Shown here one piece after another: positions 52,763 to 61,469 of a DNA stretch of 64,000 nt. Under the pieces are notes generated by a model. That model had not been told where the DNA came from and ran no database searches. It saw only the letters and a program-made list of their open reading frames with translations. Source of the DNA: JBBQVS01 sp964250805 (lineage in GTDB: Bacteria; Chloroflexota; Ktedonobacteria; Ktedonobacterales; Ktedonobacteraceae); assembly GCA_964250805.1 (NCBI GenBank), contig CAXUHG010000004.1:47408-111407 (forward strand), given 5' to 3'. Within the stretch, counting starts at the first letter, position 1, and each line of letters begins with the position of its first letter. The translations under genes were made by a program, and so were the position numbers.

Positions 52763-54136
52763 CTAATACAAACCTGATAGTGCTTCACGGGCAGTATTAT
52801 TTCGATAATTCGGATCGAGTTTTACAGCCTGGAAGAGCAAATTACGACCTTCGTTATAATGACCTTCGCTGATATCACTCAGGGCTATGTAGGTAATAGC
52901 GGATGATTTTACATCGTTGTTGGGACGAAGGCTAAGCACCGCATTCATTTGTGTTATACAGGCATCATAGTCATGGAGGTTGTAGAGAATAAAGCCATTC
53001 ATATATTGTCCGTAGACATTCGTAGAATCTACCTTACTAAGAAGTTGCACCCAGATTAACGCAGTGTCATCGTTATCTGCCCTCAACGCAATGAGACCAT
53101 CAGGAGTGGTCGTAAACTCAGAAAGCCTTTCAATCGTTGTACCTATCTCGCTCGTCACCCAGGGAGAGGTAGGATTCGCTTGCCATACGCCCAATAGCTC
53201 CTGATACGAATCGAGAAAATCCTTATTGTTACGATAGGTTGCACCCAGAAACACACGACTATCATCACTGCTTTGATCTGGATGCAGAAAATACAACGCC
53301 TCGCCACGATCAATGTGAAATGATGCCACCTGCAAGAATGAAGGATTCATCACTTGCGTCCAGTAAAGCCAGTTCAATGCTTGACTATAGTCACCAGAAG
53401 AGAGAGACTGCTTGGCTTTAAAATCACAAATCGTTGAGATAGGTCCGCGTCCGAACACGATCAAGAGAAACAGACCAATAACAGCCAGCCACAAATATCG
53501 ACTTTTAGAACTGTTTGTAGCGATACGCGGCAGCGTTGTCACAATTCTTCTATAGTCATAAAGAAACCATGAAGCCGCTAATGGCAAAAGCAACCCAAAG
53601 GATAGCTGGTCGGCAAGCAACAATAGGCGTCCCAGTATCGTAGCATCTGTAAACGTATAGGGGTCTATAGGTAAGCGGTCGGTTTGTAAGCTATATCCCA
53701 GATGACGTTGCAGCAAAATTATTTGAACTTTATGTTGTGCAAGTAAGTCAACACCCACCATATCAACCGTAAGATACTGTAAGAAGAAAAGGAGTACTGG
53801 TGCAAGACAAAGCAAAGCAGCGAACGAATGCTTGTTGCTGAAAAAGGCACTTCCCTTAAAGCTCGTTATATTGGCGGCAGCGACGAGAAAAGCGAAAATC
53901 GCGCATAGCAAACATAGCAAGCCGTAGGAGACATACTTCGTATGTAGCTGCCAACCAATATCAATAGGCAGCTGCCATGCTGAAAAGTTTCCCTGTACGG
54001 GGTCCATAAGCCAAGGAAACACGCTAGACGCTAACATAATACAACCACTAACAACGGGTAGAACAACCTTTAGATGTATACCCGCCGTCATTTCCAGAAA
54101 CCAGAATTGCTTCTTAGTAGTAGCCATGACACTCAT
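52763..54136 (-). CDS. membrane protein with TPR-like C-terminal domain
   Basis: 457 residues from ATG 54136 (ATG 54127 possible). About six helices: VVLPVVSGCIMLASSVFPWL, VSYGLLCLLCAIFAFLVAAANI, FAALLCLAPVLLFFLQYLTVDMVGV, LLADQLSFGLLLPLAASWFLY, YLWLAVIGLFLLIVFG. The remainder (about 225-457) is helical with TPR-style repeats: SSGDYSQALNWLYWTQ, YGQYMNGFILYNLHDYDACITQMNAVLSLRPNN, ISEGHYNEGRNLLFQAVKLDPNYRNN. It starts 6 bases after the HlyD-like gene and is coupled to it. It may scaffold the glycan machinery; no family recognised. Confidence 0.65.
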   Translation of the reverse strand: MSVMATTKKQFWFLEMTAGIHLKVVLPVVSGCIMLASSVFPWLMDPVQGNFSAWQLPIDIGWQLHTKYVSYGLLCLLCAIFAFLVAAANITSFKGSAFFSNKHSFAALLCLAPVLLFFLQYLTVDMVGVDLLAQHKVQIILLQRHLGYSLQTDRLPIDPYTFTDATILGRLLLLADQLSFGLLLPLAASWFLYDYRRIVTTLPRIATNSSKSRYLWLAVIGLFLLIVFGRGPISTICDFKAKQSLSSGDYSQALNWLYWTQVMNPSFLQVASFHIDRGEALYFLHPDQSSDDSRVFLGATYRNNKDFLDSYQELLGVWQANPTSPWVTSEIGTTIERLSEFTTTPDGLIALRADNDDTALIWVQLLSKVDSTNVYGQYMNGFILYNLHDYDACITQMNAVLSLRPNNDVKSSAITYIALSDISEGHYNEGRNLLFQAVKLDPNYRNNTAREALSGLY

Positions 54137-54142
54137 CAGTTC

Positions 54143-55468
54143 TTATACACCTTGTTCAACTTTGATAACGTGAACCGATTGCCCATCCCGCAAGTTCTGG
54201 ATTCCTGTCAGCACAACGGTATCATTTTGCGACAACCCCTGGTCAACGAAAATTTGTTCAGCAGAGCGACCAACAATGTGTACATGCTGCACAAATGCGT
54301 GATTCTTACGAACCACAAACACCACAGAGTCATTTTGAGGATTCACAACGGCTAAACGTGGTATGCTAATTGCCTTAGCAGGATTACTTTGAATGCTGAC
54401 GAAAGCACTCATTCCTGGTAGCAAGACGTTGGTGTCATTTTTTACCTGTACCCATACCTCGAACGTGTCCGTCTGTGGATCGGCGACTGGCACAATCGAG
54501 ATTACTGTACCGACAAGGTTGGTATTTGGTAGGGCTGATGGTGTGACTGTTGCGGCTTGTCCCACATGAACCTGTTGTATATTTGCGAGAGGAATTTTCA
54601 CATGTACAACCTCGATTGATTCGTCCATAATTGTTACGAGTGTCGTACCCGAAGCAAAAGTTTCACCTGGATTAACATTTATAGCCGTCACAACTCCATC
54701 CATAGGAGAAATGATATTGCCATTATGTATTAGTGGCGATGTAGACTGAGCAACGAGAGCATTGTAACGGTTCTTGGCATCGTCATATTGCTTCTGTGCG
54801 TCAGCAACCGCAACCGCATTTCCTGCTGTAGATACAGAATTCAAATATGCTTGTGCGGCAGCAACATCATCAGATGCCTGTTTCACAGACAAATTGAGTT
54901 GCGTCGGGTCCAGTTGCATCAACGCCTGATTCGTTTTTACCGGATCGCCAGCCTTTACGGACACTTTGAGTACAGTCTCAGCCGAGGGATAAGAAATGTT
55001 GATTTGTTGCAATGGATAGGTAATACCACCACCACCGATACTACTGCTTACATTGTGAGTACCAGCTTGATATAATGTTACATCGGTTTGTCCGCCGTTC
55101 AAGCCAATCACGGCAAACACAACGAGTGCAACGATAAGAATACCGCTTGCTATCGCCCCCACTATCGCCAATCTTCTGTTTTTGAACATCCCAGGCTTTT
55201 TCTGATCGGGACGCTGAGATGGTGCTGGCGGTGTCGAAGGGATTGGTGATCCCATTGGTCGCTGATTCATAACAGAAGCAGTATTAAGCGGAGGATTACG
55301 ATTATTTAGTCTCACCGTAGCATCAGGTCCGTTCTGCAACGATGAGAATTGCTGTTGGAGTGAGGGGTTAACAGGAGAAGAAGGTATATTCCTCATATCA
55401 TTTGGATGTTGACCATTATACCCAGTAGGTTGCCCATTCTTGGGAAAAAATCCAGAATTATTGCTCAT
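54143..55468 (-). CDS. HlyD/RND-type periplasmic-adaptor-like protein
   Basis: 441 residues. The first 95 are disordered and rich in Asn, Pro and Gln; one helix follows (RLAIVGAIASGILIVALVVFAVIGL). The outside part has the adaptor pattern: a lipoyl half-motif (SAETVLKVSVKAGDPVKTNQALMQLDPTQL), a coiled-coil hairpin (VKQASDDVAAAQAYLN ... QKQYDDAKNRYNALVAQS), the second lipoyl half (GNIISPMDGVVTAINVNPGETFASGTTLVTIMDE) and a beta-barrel (VHVGQAATVTPSALPNTNLVGTVISI). Usually such adaptors serve ABC or RND pumps, but none is encoded here. In this locus it may help glycan or enzyme export. Confidence 0.85.
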   Translation of the reverse strand: MSNNSGFFPKNGQPTGYNGQHPNDMRNIPSSPVNPSLQQQFSSLQNGPDATVRLNNRNPPLNTASVMNQRPMGSPIPSTPPAPSQRPDQKKPGMFKNRRLAIVGAIASGILIVALVVFAVIGLNGGQTDVTLYQAGTHNVSSSIGGGGITYPLQQINISYPSAETVLKVSVKAGDPVKTNQALMQLDPTQLNLSVKQASDDVAAAQAYLNSVSTAGNAVAVADAQKQYDDAKNRYNALVAQSTSPLIHNGNIISPMDGVVTAINVNPGETFASGTTLVTIMDESIEVVHVKIPLANIQQVHVGQAATVTPSALPNTNLVGTVISIVPVADPQTDTFEVWVQVKNDTNVLLPGMSAFVSIQSNPAKAISIPRLAVVNPQNDSVVFVVRKNHAFVQHVHIVGRSAEQIFVDQGLSQNDTVVLTGIQNLRDGQSVHVIKVEQGV

Positions 55469-55550
55469 TAACTTCTAACTCCATGTTTAATGATATACAA
55501 TCTACTTACTACCTTGCCCTACAAAGAACACAGACGCATCTATATATACG

Positions 55551-57059
55551 TCAAGCCGCACGCTGTTTCCTATCATTTTTTGCTTTGTTACCAGAGAAAA
55601 GGTACAATGCACCACCCATACTTCCAAATAGCAATGCCTGTGCATCCATTAACAATGCGAGAAATAGTGCCTGTGCTGGCGCGACATGCATAATTGAGAA
55701 GATGTACACAAAGGCACCTTCACGTAATCCATAGCCATTTATGGAGATTGGTAGGAATGTTATAAGTGAAATGAATGGTACAGCAACACAGTAGAAGTAC
55801 AAAGGCAAATGAATACCTAGTGCCACACCGTATGCATAATGATTCAAGCAACTACAAATCCAGAAAATCGCCCCATAGAGAATTGCGATACTAAGGGAAC
55901 GTGGTCGCTGCATCGCGACGCTCAAAGCCTTACCAATCTTAATGCCGGATTGAAAAACTTTATGGTCAATCCACTTACCCTTCACGAGACGTGGTAAAAG
56001 CACAGCAAAAAAGACTGCACCTCCAATCATACCAAAGACAAGAAGGCTAAGTACAAGAAATTCAAGTATGATGGTATTGTTAAAATGAACGTGCCAGATG
56101 AGCAATATCGGAATGCCGATCAGCATCATACTGAAGAAACCTGTAACACGGCTCATGACCACAGCACTGGCAGAACCTGCATTATTTCCCGACGCATTGC
56201 CGACGCGTATAGCTTTTATTGCATCACCGCCCATACCAGTAGGTAGGAAATGACTGAAGGCGATACCAACAAGGTAGAGATCAACCAGTTCTGCCAGATC
56301 AAATCTGATATGCTCGGCTTGTAGTAGACTACGCCATTGATAAGCACTCGCAATAATACAGAATAAGCCGACAATGAAGGCAACGAGTATCTGCTCAACA
56401 TCGACGTGTGTTAGCACACCAAGCAGACTCGACCAGGAGAATGATTTGAAAAGTATTACGAAGAGCAATGCGGTCATACCGACGCGCAAGCCTACGCTCA
56501 GCCATTTTTTCTTTTTTTTCTCTGCGATGCGTGTGATATTAGTCTGGGTGGGAGATACCGAAATGTCATGCGTTATAGCGGCAATCTCTGCCGACCGCGA
56601 GAACTGAATAATGGGCGATTCCGCACCTTCCGCATGTTGCTCCGGTATCATTACCGTTTCATGAAATGCAACATTATTCCATAACGAAACTGGTGGCTCT
56701 GTTGCAGCAAAGTTCTGTTCAAACAAAACTGGTGGCTCTGTTGCGGCAAAGTTCTGTTCAAGAGGCAGTGACGTTTGATATGATGGAAGTGCCAGCGTCT
56801 CTTCCTTCGCAACATCAAATTTTGCAGCCTGCCCATTATTTATCGGAGACTCAAACAACGCCTTCCTCGAAAAAGGAGGCGTTGTTGAACTCTTGCTCAT
56901 ATCATCCTGGACAGGAGCAGAGTGCTGACCCGCGGAACTTGGTAGCTTATACGCTTTAAGCTTCAGTGTGTCCTCTTCTGAGATATCTGTTCGCAATGGC
57001 TGAATCTCTTTTACCTGTGTACCGTTCAGATTTACTCGTTGTGGAGAGTTTAATTCCAT
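55551..57059 (-). CDS. UPF0104/lysylphosphatidylglycerol-synthase-TM family membrane protein with repetitive N-terminus
   Basis: 502 residues; RBS aggag. The first 170 are low-complexity and hold a 13-residue repeat (EQNFAATEPPV twice). From about 185 there are eight to nine helices: VGLRVGMTALLFVILFKSF, LVAFIVGLFCIIASAYQWRSLLQ, FSHFLPTGMGGDAIKAIRV (conserved F-L-P-x-G-x-G-G-D), GSASAVVMSRVTGFFSMMLIG, and INGYGLREGAFVYIFSI (N-G-[WY]-G-x-R-E), the two family signatures. AglD- and MprF-like relatives act in lipid-linked sugar or lipid flipping. In the glycan operon, a transporter or lipid-handling role is likely. Confidence 0.88.
   Translation of the reverse strand: MELNSPQRVNLNGTQVKEIQPLRTDISEEDTLKLKAYKLPSSAGQHSAPVQDDMSKSSTTPPFSRKALFESPINNGQAAKFDVAKEETLALPSYQTSLPLEQNFAATEPPVLFEQNFAATEPPVSLWNNVAFHETVMIPEQHAEGAESPIIQFSRSAEIAAITHDISVSPTQTNITRIAEKKKKKWLSVGLRVGMTALLFVILFKSFSWSSLLGVLTHVDVEQILVAFIVGLFCIIASAYQWRSLLQAEHIRFDLAELVDLYLVGIAFSHFLPTGMGGDAIKAIRVGNASGNNAGSASAVVMSRVTGFFSMMLIGIPILLIWHVHFNNTIILEFLVLSLLVFGMIGGAVFFAVLLPRLVKGKWIDHKVFQSGIKIGKALSVAMQRPRSLSIAILYGAIFWICSCLNHYAYGVALGIHLPLYFYCVAVPFISLITFLPISINGYGLREGAFVYIFSIMHVAPAQALFLALLMDAQALLFGSMGGALYLFSGNKAKNDRKQRAA
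56688..56763 (-). repeat. two tandem copies of a 39-bp coding repeat
   Basis: aactggtggctctgttgc and the following 21 bases occur at 56688-56726 and again from 56727, nearly identical. The unit codes for 13 residues in the disordered N-terminus of the UPF0104 protein. High identity suggests a recent duplication. Confidence 0.8.
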
Positions 57060-57092
57060 CGATTTGTCTCCTGCTATACTGTAGCAGACCTG

Positions 57093-58061
57093 CTATCGCT
57101 TAGGCAATAAAGCAGTACTATAGAGTGCTACAATATCGTGGAACTCACGAGTAAGCCCTTCTTCCAAAGAGACAACAGGAGCATAACCAAGCGTCTTCTC
57201 CGCCAATGTAATATCGGCGAATGTATGACGCACATCCCCATGTTGCGACTCGTTGCTCTCATAGCGAATAGTTGTATGGCTGATGTCCTGCAGAAGTTTG
57301 ACCACGTTGCGTAGCGAGATACGCGATCCACCAGCAATATTCATCACCTTGCCAACCGCGTTGGATACTGATGCAGCACGAACATTCGCCTCGACGATAT
57401 CGGAGATGTAGGTGAAATCTCTTGTCTGCTCACCATCACCATAAAGGTTGATAGGCTTGTCCTCGAACACGGCCTTACAGAAACGATGGAACGCCATATC
57501 TGGACGTTGGTGCGGTCCATAAACCGTGAAGTACCGTAAAGAAACGGTTGGTACGCCAAAATTCGCGTAATATAAACTACACAGATGTTCAGCCGCCAGT
57601 TTTGTGACACCATAAGGTGAATATGGATGACACAAAGCTGTTTCAGAGATCGGCAGTATGTCTGTGTCTCCATAGACCGATGAAGACGAAGCATACACAA
57701 AACGCTTCAAAGAGAGAGCGTACTTAGCCGCTTCCAGCAAGCGCTGCGTTACGAGCATATTCGCATCGAGATAAAATGCGAATTCGTCGCCCCAGCTTGC
57801 TCTCACTCCTGCCTGAGCGGACTGGTGAAATACCCAATCTACGCCATCCAGTAATGAATGAAGGTCCATGCGCAGCAAATCGTCCTCAATGAAGGTCATT
57901 CCCTCGCGCGAACGTAGATTTTCTAAGTTGCGCTCTTTTATCGAGCGCGAGTAATAATCAGTAAAAACGTCCACTCCGACGACGGTATGACCATCGGTCA
58001 GCAACCGCTCACTTAGATGTGAACCAACAAATCCTGCTGCTCCTGTTACGAGACAACGCAT
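57093..58061 (-). CDS. NAD-dependent nucleotide-sugar epimerase/dehydratase
   Basis: 322 residues; RBS ggggg. Extended short-chain dehydrogenase: CLVTGAAGFVGSHLSERLL (G-x2-G-x2-G NAD site), VFHQSAQAGVRASW, FVYASSSSVYGD with catalytic Ser/Thr, YSPYGVTKLAAE with Tyr-x3-Lys, and LRYFTVYGPHQRPDMAFHRF, RDFTYISDIVEANVRA. Sequence style is closest to UDP-glucuronate/UDP-N-acetylglucosamine 4-epimerases. It would supply a donor sugar for the glycosyltransferases of this locus. Confidence 0.92.
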   Translation of the reverse strand: MRCLVTGAAGFVGSHLSERLLTDGHTVVGVDVFTDYYSRSIKERNLENLRSREGMTFIEDDLLRMDLHSLLDGVDWVFHQSAQAGVRASWGDEFAFYLDANMLVTQRLLEAAKYALSLKRFVYASSSSVYGDTDILPISETALCHPYSPYGVTKLAAEHLCSLYYANFGVPTVSLRYFTVYGPHQRPDMAFHRFCKAVFEDKPINLYGDGEQTRDFTYISDIVEANVRAASVSNAVGKVMNIAGGSRISLRNVVKLLQDISHTTIRYESNESQHGDVRHTFADITLAEKTLGYAPVVSLEEGLTREFHDIVALYSTALLPKR

Positions 58062-58094
58062 ATATTTCCCCCGTTTCCTTAGTACCAGTTGTAT

Positions 58095-59297
58095 TTAGCT
58101 CACTGGCGACAATATGTTGTTCTCTTTTATTCCGGCAAAATCGTTATACGACTCGCGATTCTTTTCCAGGAAAGCAGGCCAGCTATAGTTTTCTTCCCAA
58201 CTCTGATGAGCGGAAGCACCTAAAGCATTGGCAAACTTTGCATCTCGTAGCAATTGAAGCGTCCCTTGTGCTAAACCATCGGCGGTTGGCGGGACGAGCA
58301 ATGCTACATCGGGTGTTAGAATCTGTGTGTGTGCAGGAATATCAGTCGCCAGCAGTGGCACACCTGCATGAAGATAGGTGTACAGCTTCAATGGTGTATG
58401 CGTACCCTTGTTCCGTGGACTTAGCAGAATATCAGCCATCGCCATATATTTGGGCATTTCTTCCAATGGACGCTGCCCGACGAAATGCACTGAGCTTGCA
58501 ACGCCCAGGTTTTCACCTAACTGCTGCAATTTTTCAACCTGGTCGGGTCGGCCTCCAGCAACGATGTACTGAGCCGAAGGAAATTCGGAGCGTACAGTAG
58601 CGATGCTTTCCAATAGAATATCTATTCCCTGATAGTTCTCCAATGTACCTGTATAGAGCAATACCGGCCCATCGTGTAACTTGAGTTGCTTGCGTAACTG
58701 CGCAACCTCATCGGGCACTGCGGCAGGCACCTCTTCATCGACGGCTGGTGGTAGAATCATGTAAATGGGTTTATTCGGCGCGATTTGCTGTGCGGTTTCG
58801 GCAATGCCGGGATAAAATGCAACCACGCCATCAGCATTTTGTAGCATAAACTTTTGTACAAACCCTACAATCCCCATCAACAGCGGGTTCTTCGTAAAGT
58901 CAGAGCTGGCTACAACCGTAGAAAGGTCTGAATGCATATAATAAAGATGTTTTCCACCAAACATTCTTGAGAGAATCACACCCATAACACCCGCCTCTTC
59001 GTGCGTATGAATGTAGTTATAACGTCTCCACAGCAAACGCCAGATCGCCATTAAGAAGACGGCGAGGTCGAGCGGGAACTTCGCCAACGAAGGCCCTGGT
59101 TTCACACTCCCAATAAATGGTAACTTAGGGGCACGGTAAATGGTTAAACCTGGCAAAGAAATATCTTTACCGATTGGGTATGTCACAAGGTCAACTTGAT
59201 AGCCTAGAGCCACAAGAGCTTTGATGTGTTGATGAACACAAAAAGGCGCACCGCGCGACTCAAAGTAGGGCTGAGGCGAAATCATAAGAATACGCAT
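58095..59297 (-). CDS. family 4 glycosyltransferase (GT-B)
   Basis: 400 residues. N-terminal: MRILMISPQPYFESRGAPFCVHQHIKALVALGYQVDLVTYP; YIHTHEEAGVMGVILSRMF; YYMHSDLSTVV. C-terminal: VLLYTGTLENYQGIDILLESIATV, YIVAGGRPDQVEKLQQLGENLGV, MADILLSPRNKGTHTPLKLYTYLHAGVPLLATDIPAHTQIL, with P-L-K-x-Y-x-Y-L at the usual E-x7-E place, as in WbuB- or GumH-like members. Short gaps of 33 and 51 bp to its neighbours fit one operon. Confidence 0.9.
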   Translation of the reverse strand: MRILMISPQPYFESRGAPFCVHQHIKALVALGYQVDLVTYPIGKDISLPGLTIYRAPKLPFIGSVKPGPSLAKFPLDLAVFLMAIWRLLWRRYNYIHTHEEAGVMGVILSRMFGGKHLYYMHSDLSTVVASSDFTKNPLLMGIVGFVQKFMLQNADGVVAFYPGIAETAQQIAPNKPIYMILPPAVDEEVPAAVPDEVAQLRKQLKLHDGPVLLYTGTLENYQGIDILLESIATVRSEFPSAQYIVAGGRPDQVEKLQQLGENLGVASSVHFVGQRPLEEMPKYMAMADILLSPRNKGTHTPLKLYTYLHAGVPLLATDIPAHTQILTPDVALLVPPTADGLAQGTLQLLRDAKFANALGASAHQSWEENYSWPAFLEKNRESYNDFAGIKENNILSPVS

Positions 59298-59348
59298 GAA
59301 TATTTTCCTTAAAGGAGCAAAACGCTCGTTTTAATAGAGTATTTGGAG

Positions 59349-60368
59349 TCAGTTCAATTTGCTCTTCGCCGTCGAAGGTACCTTTTGCGTCTCCACTTCA
59401 GGCAATGACGTAGGACTCACAGTACGCACAACGTATGTCGTCTTGCCCTGAGATTCGTGATAGGTACGCATGAGAATTTCAGCCAGGAGACCTACCATAA
59501 TCGACTGCAAACCGAAACCGATAGCCAGTAGAGAGATTGGCAGTAGCGGGCTTCGGTGTATACGATACTTCACAGGCGACGCGATTTTACTGCCCACCAT
59601 TGGAGTTGCGATAACTCCGCCCATCAATAGTGAAGCAAGACCAGGGATACCAAAGGCATACGATGGTTTGGTACCATAGCTACCCAGGAACTTTAAGGTA
59701 ATCAAGTCAAGAATGACCCGTACAGTACGTGAAATACCATACTTCGATTTACCAAACTGACGTGCATGGTGCGAAACTTCAAGCTCGGTAATCGATGCAC
59801 CACCAAGGGCGGCATATGCAGGAATGAAACGATGCATTTCACCATAGAGACGGATATGCTCGAACACTTCGCGGCGGTATGCCTTGAGCGTGCAACCATA
59901 GTCGTGTAGATGAACGCCCGTGACCTTTGAAATGAGCGAGTTCGCAATCAGCGAAGGCAGCTTACGGCTAATCTGTGCATCTTGACGGTTCTTGCGCCAG
60001 CCACTTACGACATCGTAGCCTTCCTCTATCTTTGCGATCAGGCGGGGAATATCAATGGGATCGTTCTGCAAATCGCCATCCATGAACACGAGAACCTCAC
60101 CCTTGCTATGCGCTACACCCGCGGCAATAGCTGCTGTCTGCCCAAAGTTGCGGCGAAAACGCACAATACAGACGCGGGGATCGTCCTCAGCAAGACGACT
60201 GAGATGCGCAAAGGTCTCGTCGCGACTGCCATCATCGACGTACACGATTTCGTATGTGTAGGACTGGCTCTCTAAAACGGTGCTGATACTCTTATGAAGA
60301 GGTCGAATGCTCTCTTCCTCGTTGTAAACAGGAACAATAACCGACAAGTAGGTTGTTGATTTATCCAC
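59349..60368 (-). CDS. DPM1/GtrB-like family 2 glycosyltransferase with two C-terminal membrane helices
   Basis: 339 residues from GTG 60368, chosen because ggag lies 8 bases before; GTG 60413 has no ribosome site. TTYLSVIVPVYNEEESIRPL, YVDDGSRDETF, RNFGQTAAIAAGVAHSKGEVLVFMDGDLQNDPIDIPRLI (D-x-D metal site), VSGWRKNRQDAQISRKLPS, LHDYGCTLKAYRREVFEHI. Two helices near the end (LASLLMGGVIATPMVG; LPISLLAIGFGLQSIMVGLLAEIL) match the GtrB/ArnC type, which makes polyprenyl-phosphate sugars. It is the likely donor maker for the GT39 and other GT-C enzymes here. First gene of the minus-strand glycan operon. Confidence 0.92.
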   Translation of the reverse strand: MDKSTTYLSVIVPVYNEEESIRPLHKSISTVLESQSYTYEIVYVDDGSRDETFAHLSRLAEDDPRVCIVRFRRNFGQTAAIAAGVAHSKGEVLVFMDGDLQNDPIDIPRLIAKIEEGYDVVSGWRKNRQDAQISRKLPSLIANSLISKVTGVHLHDYGCTLKAYRREVFEHIRLYGEMHRFIPAYAALGGASITELEVSHHARQFGKSKYGISRTVRVILDLITLKFLGSYGTKPSYAFGIPGLASLLMGGVIATPMVGSKIASPVKYRIHRSPLLPISLLAIGFGLQSIMVGLLAEILMRTYHESQGKTTYVVRTVSPTSLPEVETQKVPSTAKSKLN

Positions 60369-61125
60369 AGAATTACTCCATTTTCTTTCGTCTGTACAAA
60401 TGTCATTTAGCACTCATTGGAACAGCTAATTTAGAGAGGCATCGCTATAAGTTATAACGCGTAAACCACTCGAAACAATCAAATGAATGGATACTACATT
60501 TCTTATAACAAGGATCACAAAAGACAGCAATATCGTCACGTCTTTAGTATTTTCGGGGGGCATTTTCTATAATGCCTCTTCTCTGAGGAGATGCAGAAGC
60601 ATGTTTTTTCCTTATCCAACATTAATGGTACCATTATTCCTAACCTAACCACTGTTGCAAAACTGTTAAGATTCGGTTACATATAGCTCAGAGAGGTTAC
60701 ATTTAGTCCACACATTGATTTCTCACCAACTATACATCACTATTATAAAGATTGAAGGCAAGAAATCCGCAAACTATTACAGATCGCTTGCTTAATCTCT
60801 ACATACGAATCATGCTCTTCTTCAGATTACCTTGTTGACTTTCATAGAAGGAATGCAATCCTCCAATAAAATTTTTACTGCCCTCATTACCTAGTGTAAA
60901 CATAGATAGAAATATATGCAGTAATTCTTACTGCAATATACAAATCAACCAATTTTTAACTAAAAGTTACCTATTACACATGTCTTGGTATGTACAATTG
61001 GAGAAGTCTGTTAAAAGTATCTCTCTAGTATTTTTTTGCCTCTCATTACCTAAGACGTATGAGGAACGCTTTTTTGCGTTCTCAAATTTAGCTATATCTA
61101 ATGATATAGGATATGAGGTTGTATA
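60369..61125. other. AT-rich non-coding region
   Basis: No reading frame with coding character on either strand. It must hold the promoter of the minus-strand glycan operon. A degenerate 28-bp direct repeat is seen at 60871-60898 and 61030-61057 (shared core ctcattaccta). No tRNA or known riboswitch was recognised. Confidence 0.5.
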
Positions 61126-61296
61126 ATGTATAAACCATCGCGCTCCCATTACCATTTGGTAGTGCGACACATCTCTCAATTTTTCGATAAGAGTCGCACT
61201 CCGTTATGGAAGCGTGCCTTGCTCCTGTCACTAGTACTTTTGGTGTTGTGTTTCCTCATTAGGAGATACCGTAGCGGTATCAGTAAGTACTGCTGA
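61126..61296 (+). CDS. 56-residue membrane peptide, or the broken start of an exported protein
   Basis: The ATG has a good RBS (gagg, 8 bases). The peptide is basic, then carries one helix (WKRALLLSLVLLVLCFLI) and ends RRYRSGISKYC. Shifted by one base, the frame continues as GDTVAVSVSTADKTASATNGDYVSLPYKSQGS and stops at 61396 within a hairpin. The shifted part looks like a mature exported N-terminus after a signal peptide. So this may be a frameshifted, truncated secreted protein rather than a true small membrane peptide. Confidence 0.4.
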   Translation: MYKPSRSHYHLVVRHISQFFDKSRTPLWKRALLLSLVLLVLCFLIRRYRSGISKYC

Positions 61297-61341
61297 CAAA
61301 ACAGCATCGGCAACGAATGGCGATTATGTCTCCTTACCATA

Positions 61342-61393
61342 CAAAAGCCAGGGATCAATTTCTCGTTTTCGAGAAACTGATCCCTGGCTTTTG
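61342..61393 (+). terminator. 23-bp hairpin
   Basis: Arms 61342-61364 and 61371-61393 pair with one mismatch around a 6-base loop. Its position after the small gene, like other gene ends in this window, suggests that a transcript ends here. Confidence 0.65.
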
Positions 61394-61469
61394 TGAACTC
61401 TCTTGTTCCTATTCCCTAAATGAAGTATCATTTAAGCATGATTTCTTATTTCACTGGTTGGGGGCATTT

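Noticed and set aside
61317..61469. N-terminal extension of the ROK kinase
   Set aside because: The extra 51 residues cross a hairpin and have no ribosome site; ATG 61470 gives the family N-terminus.
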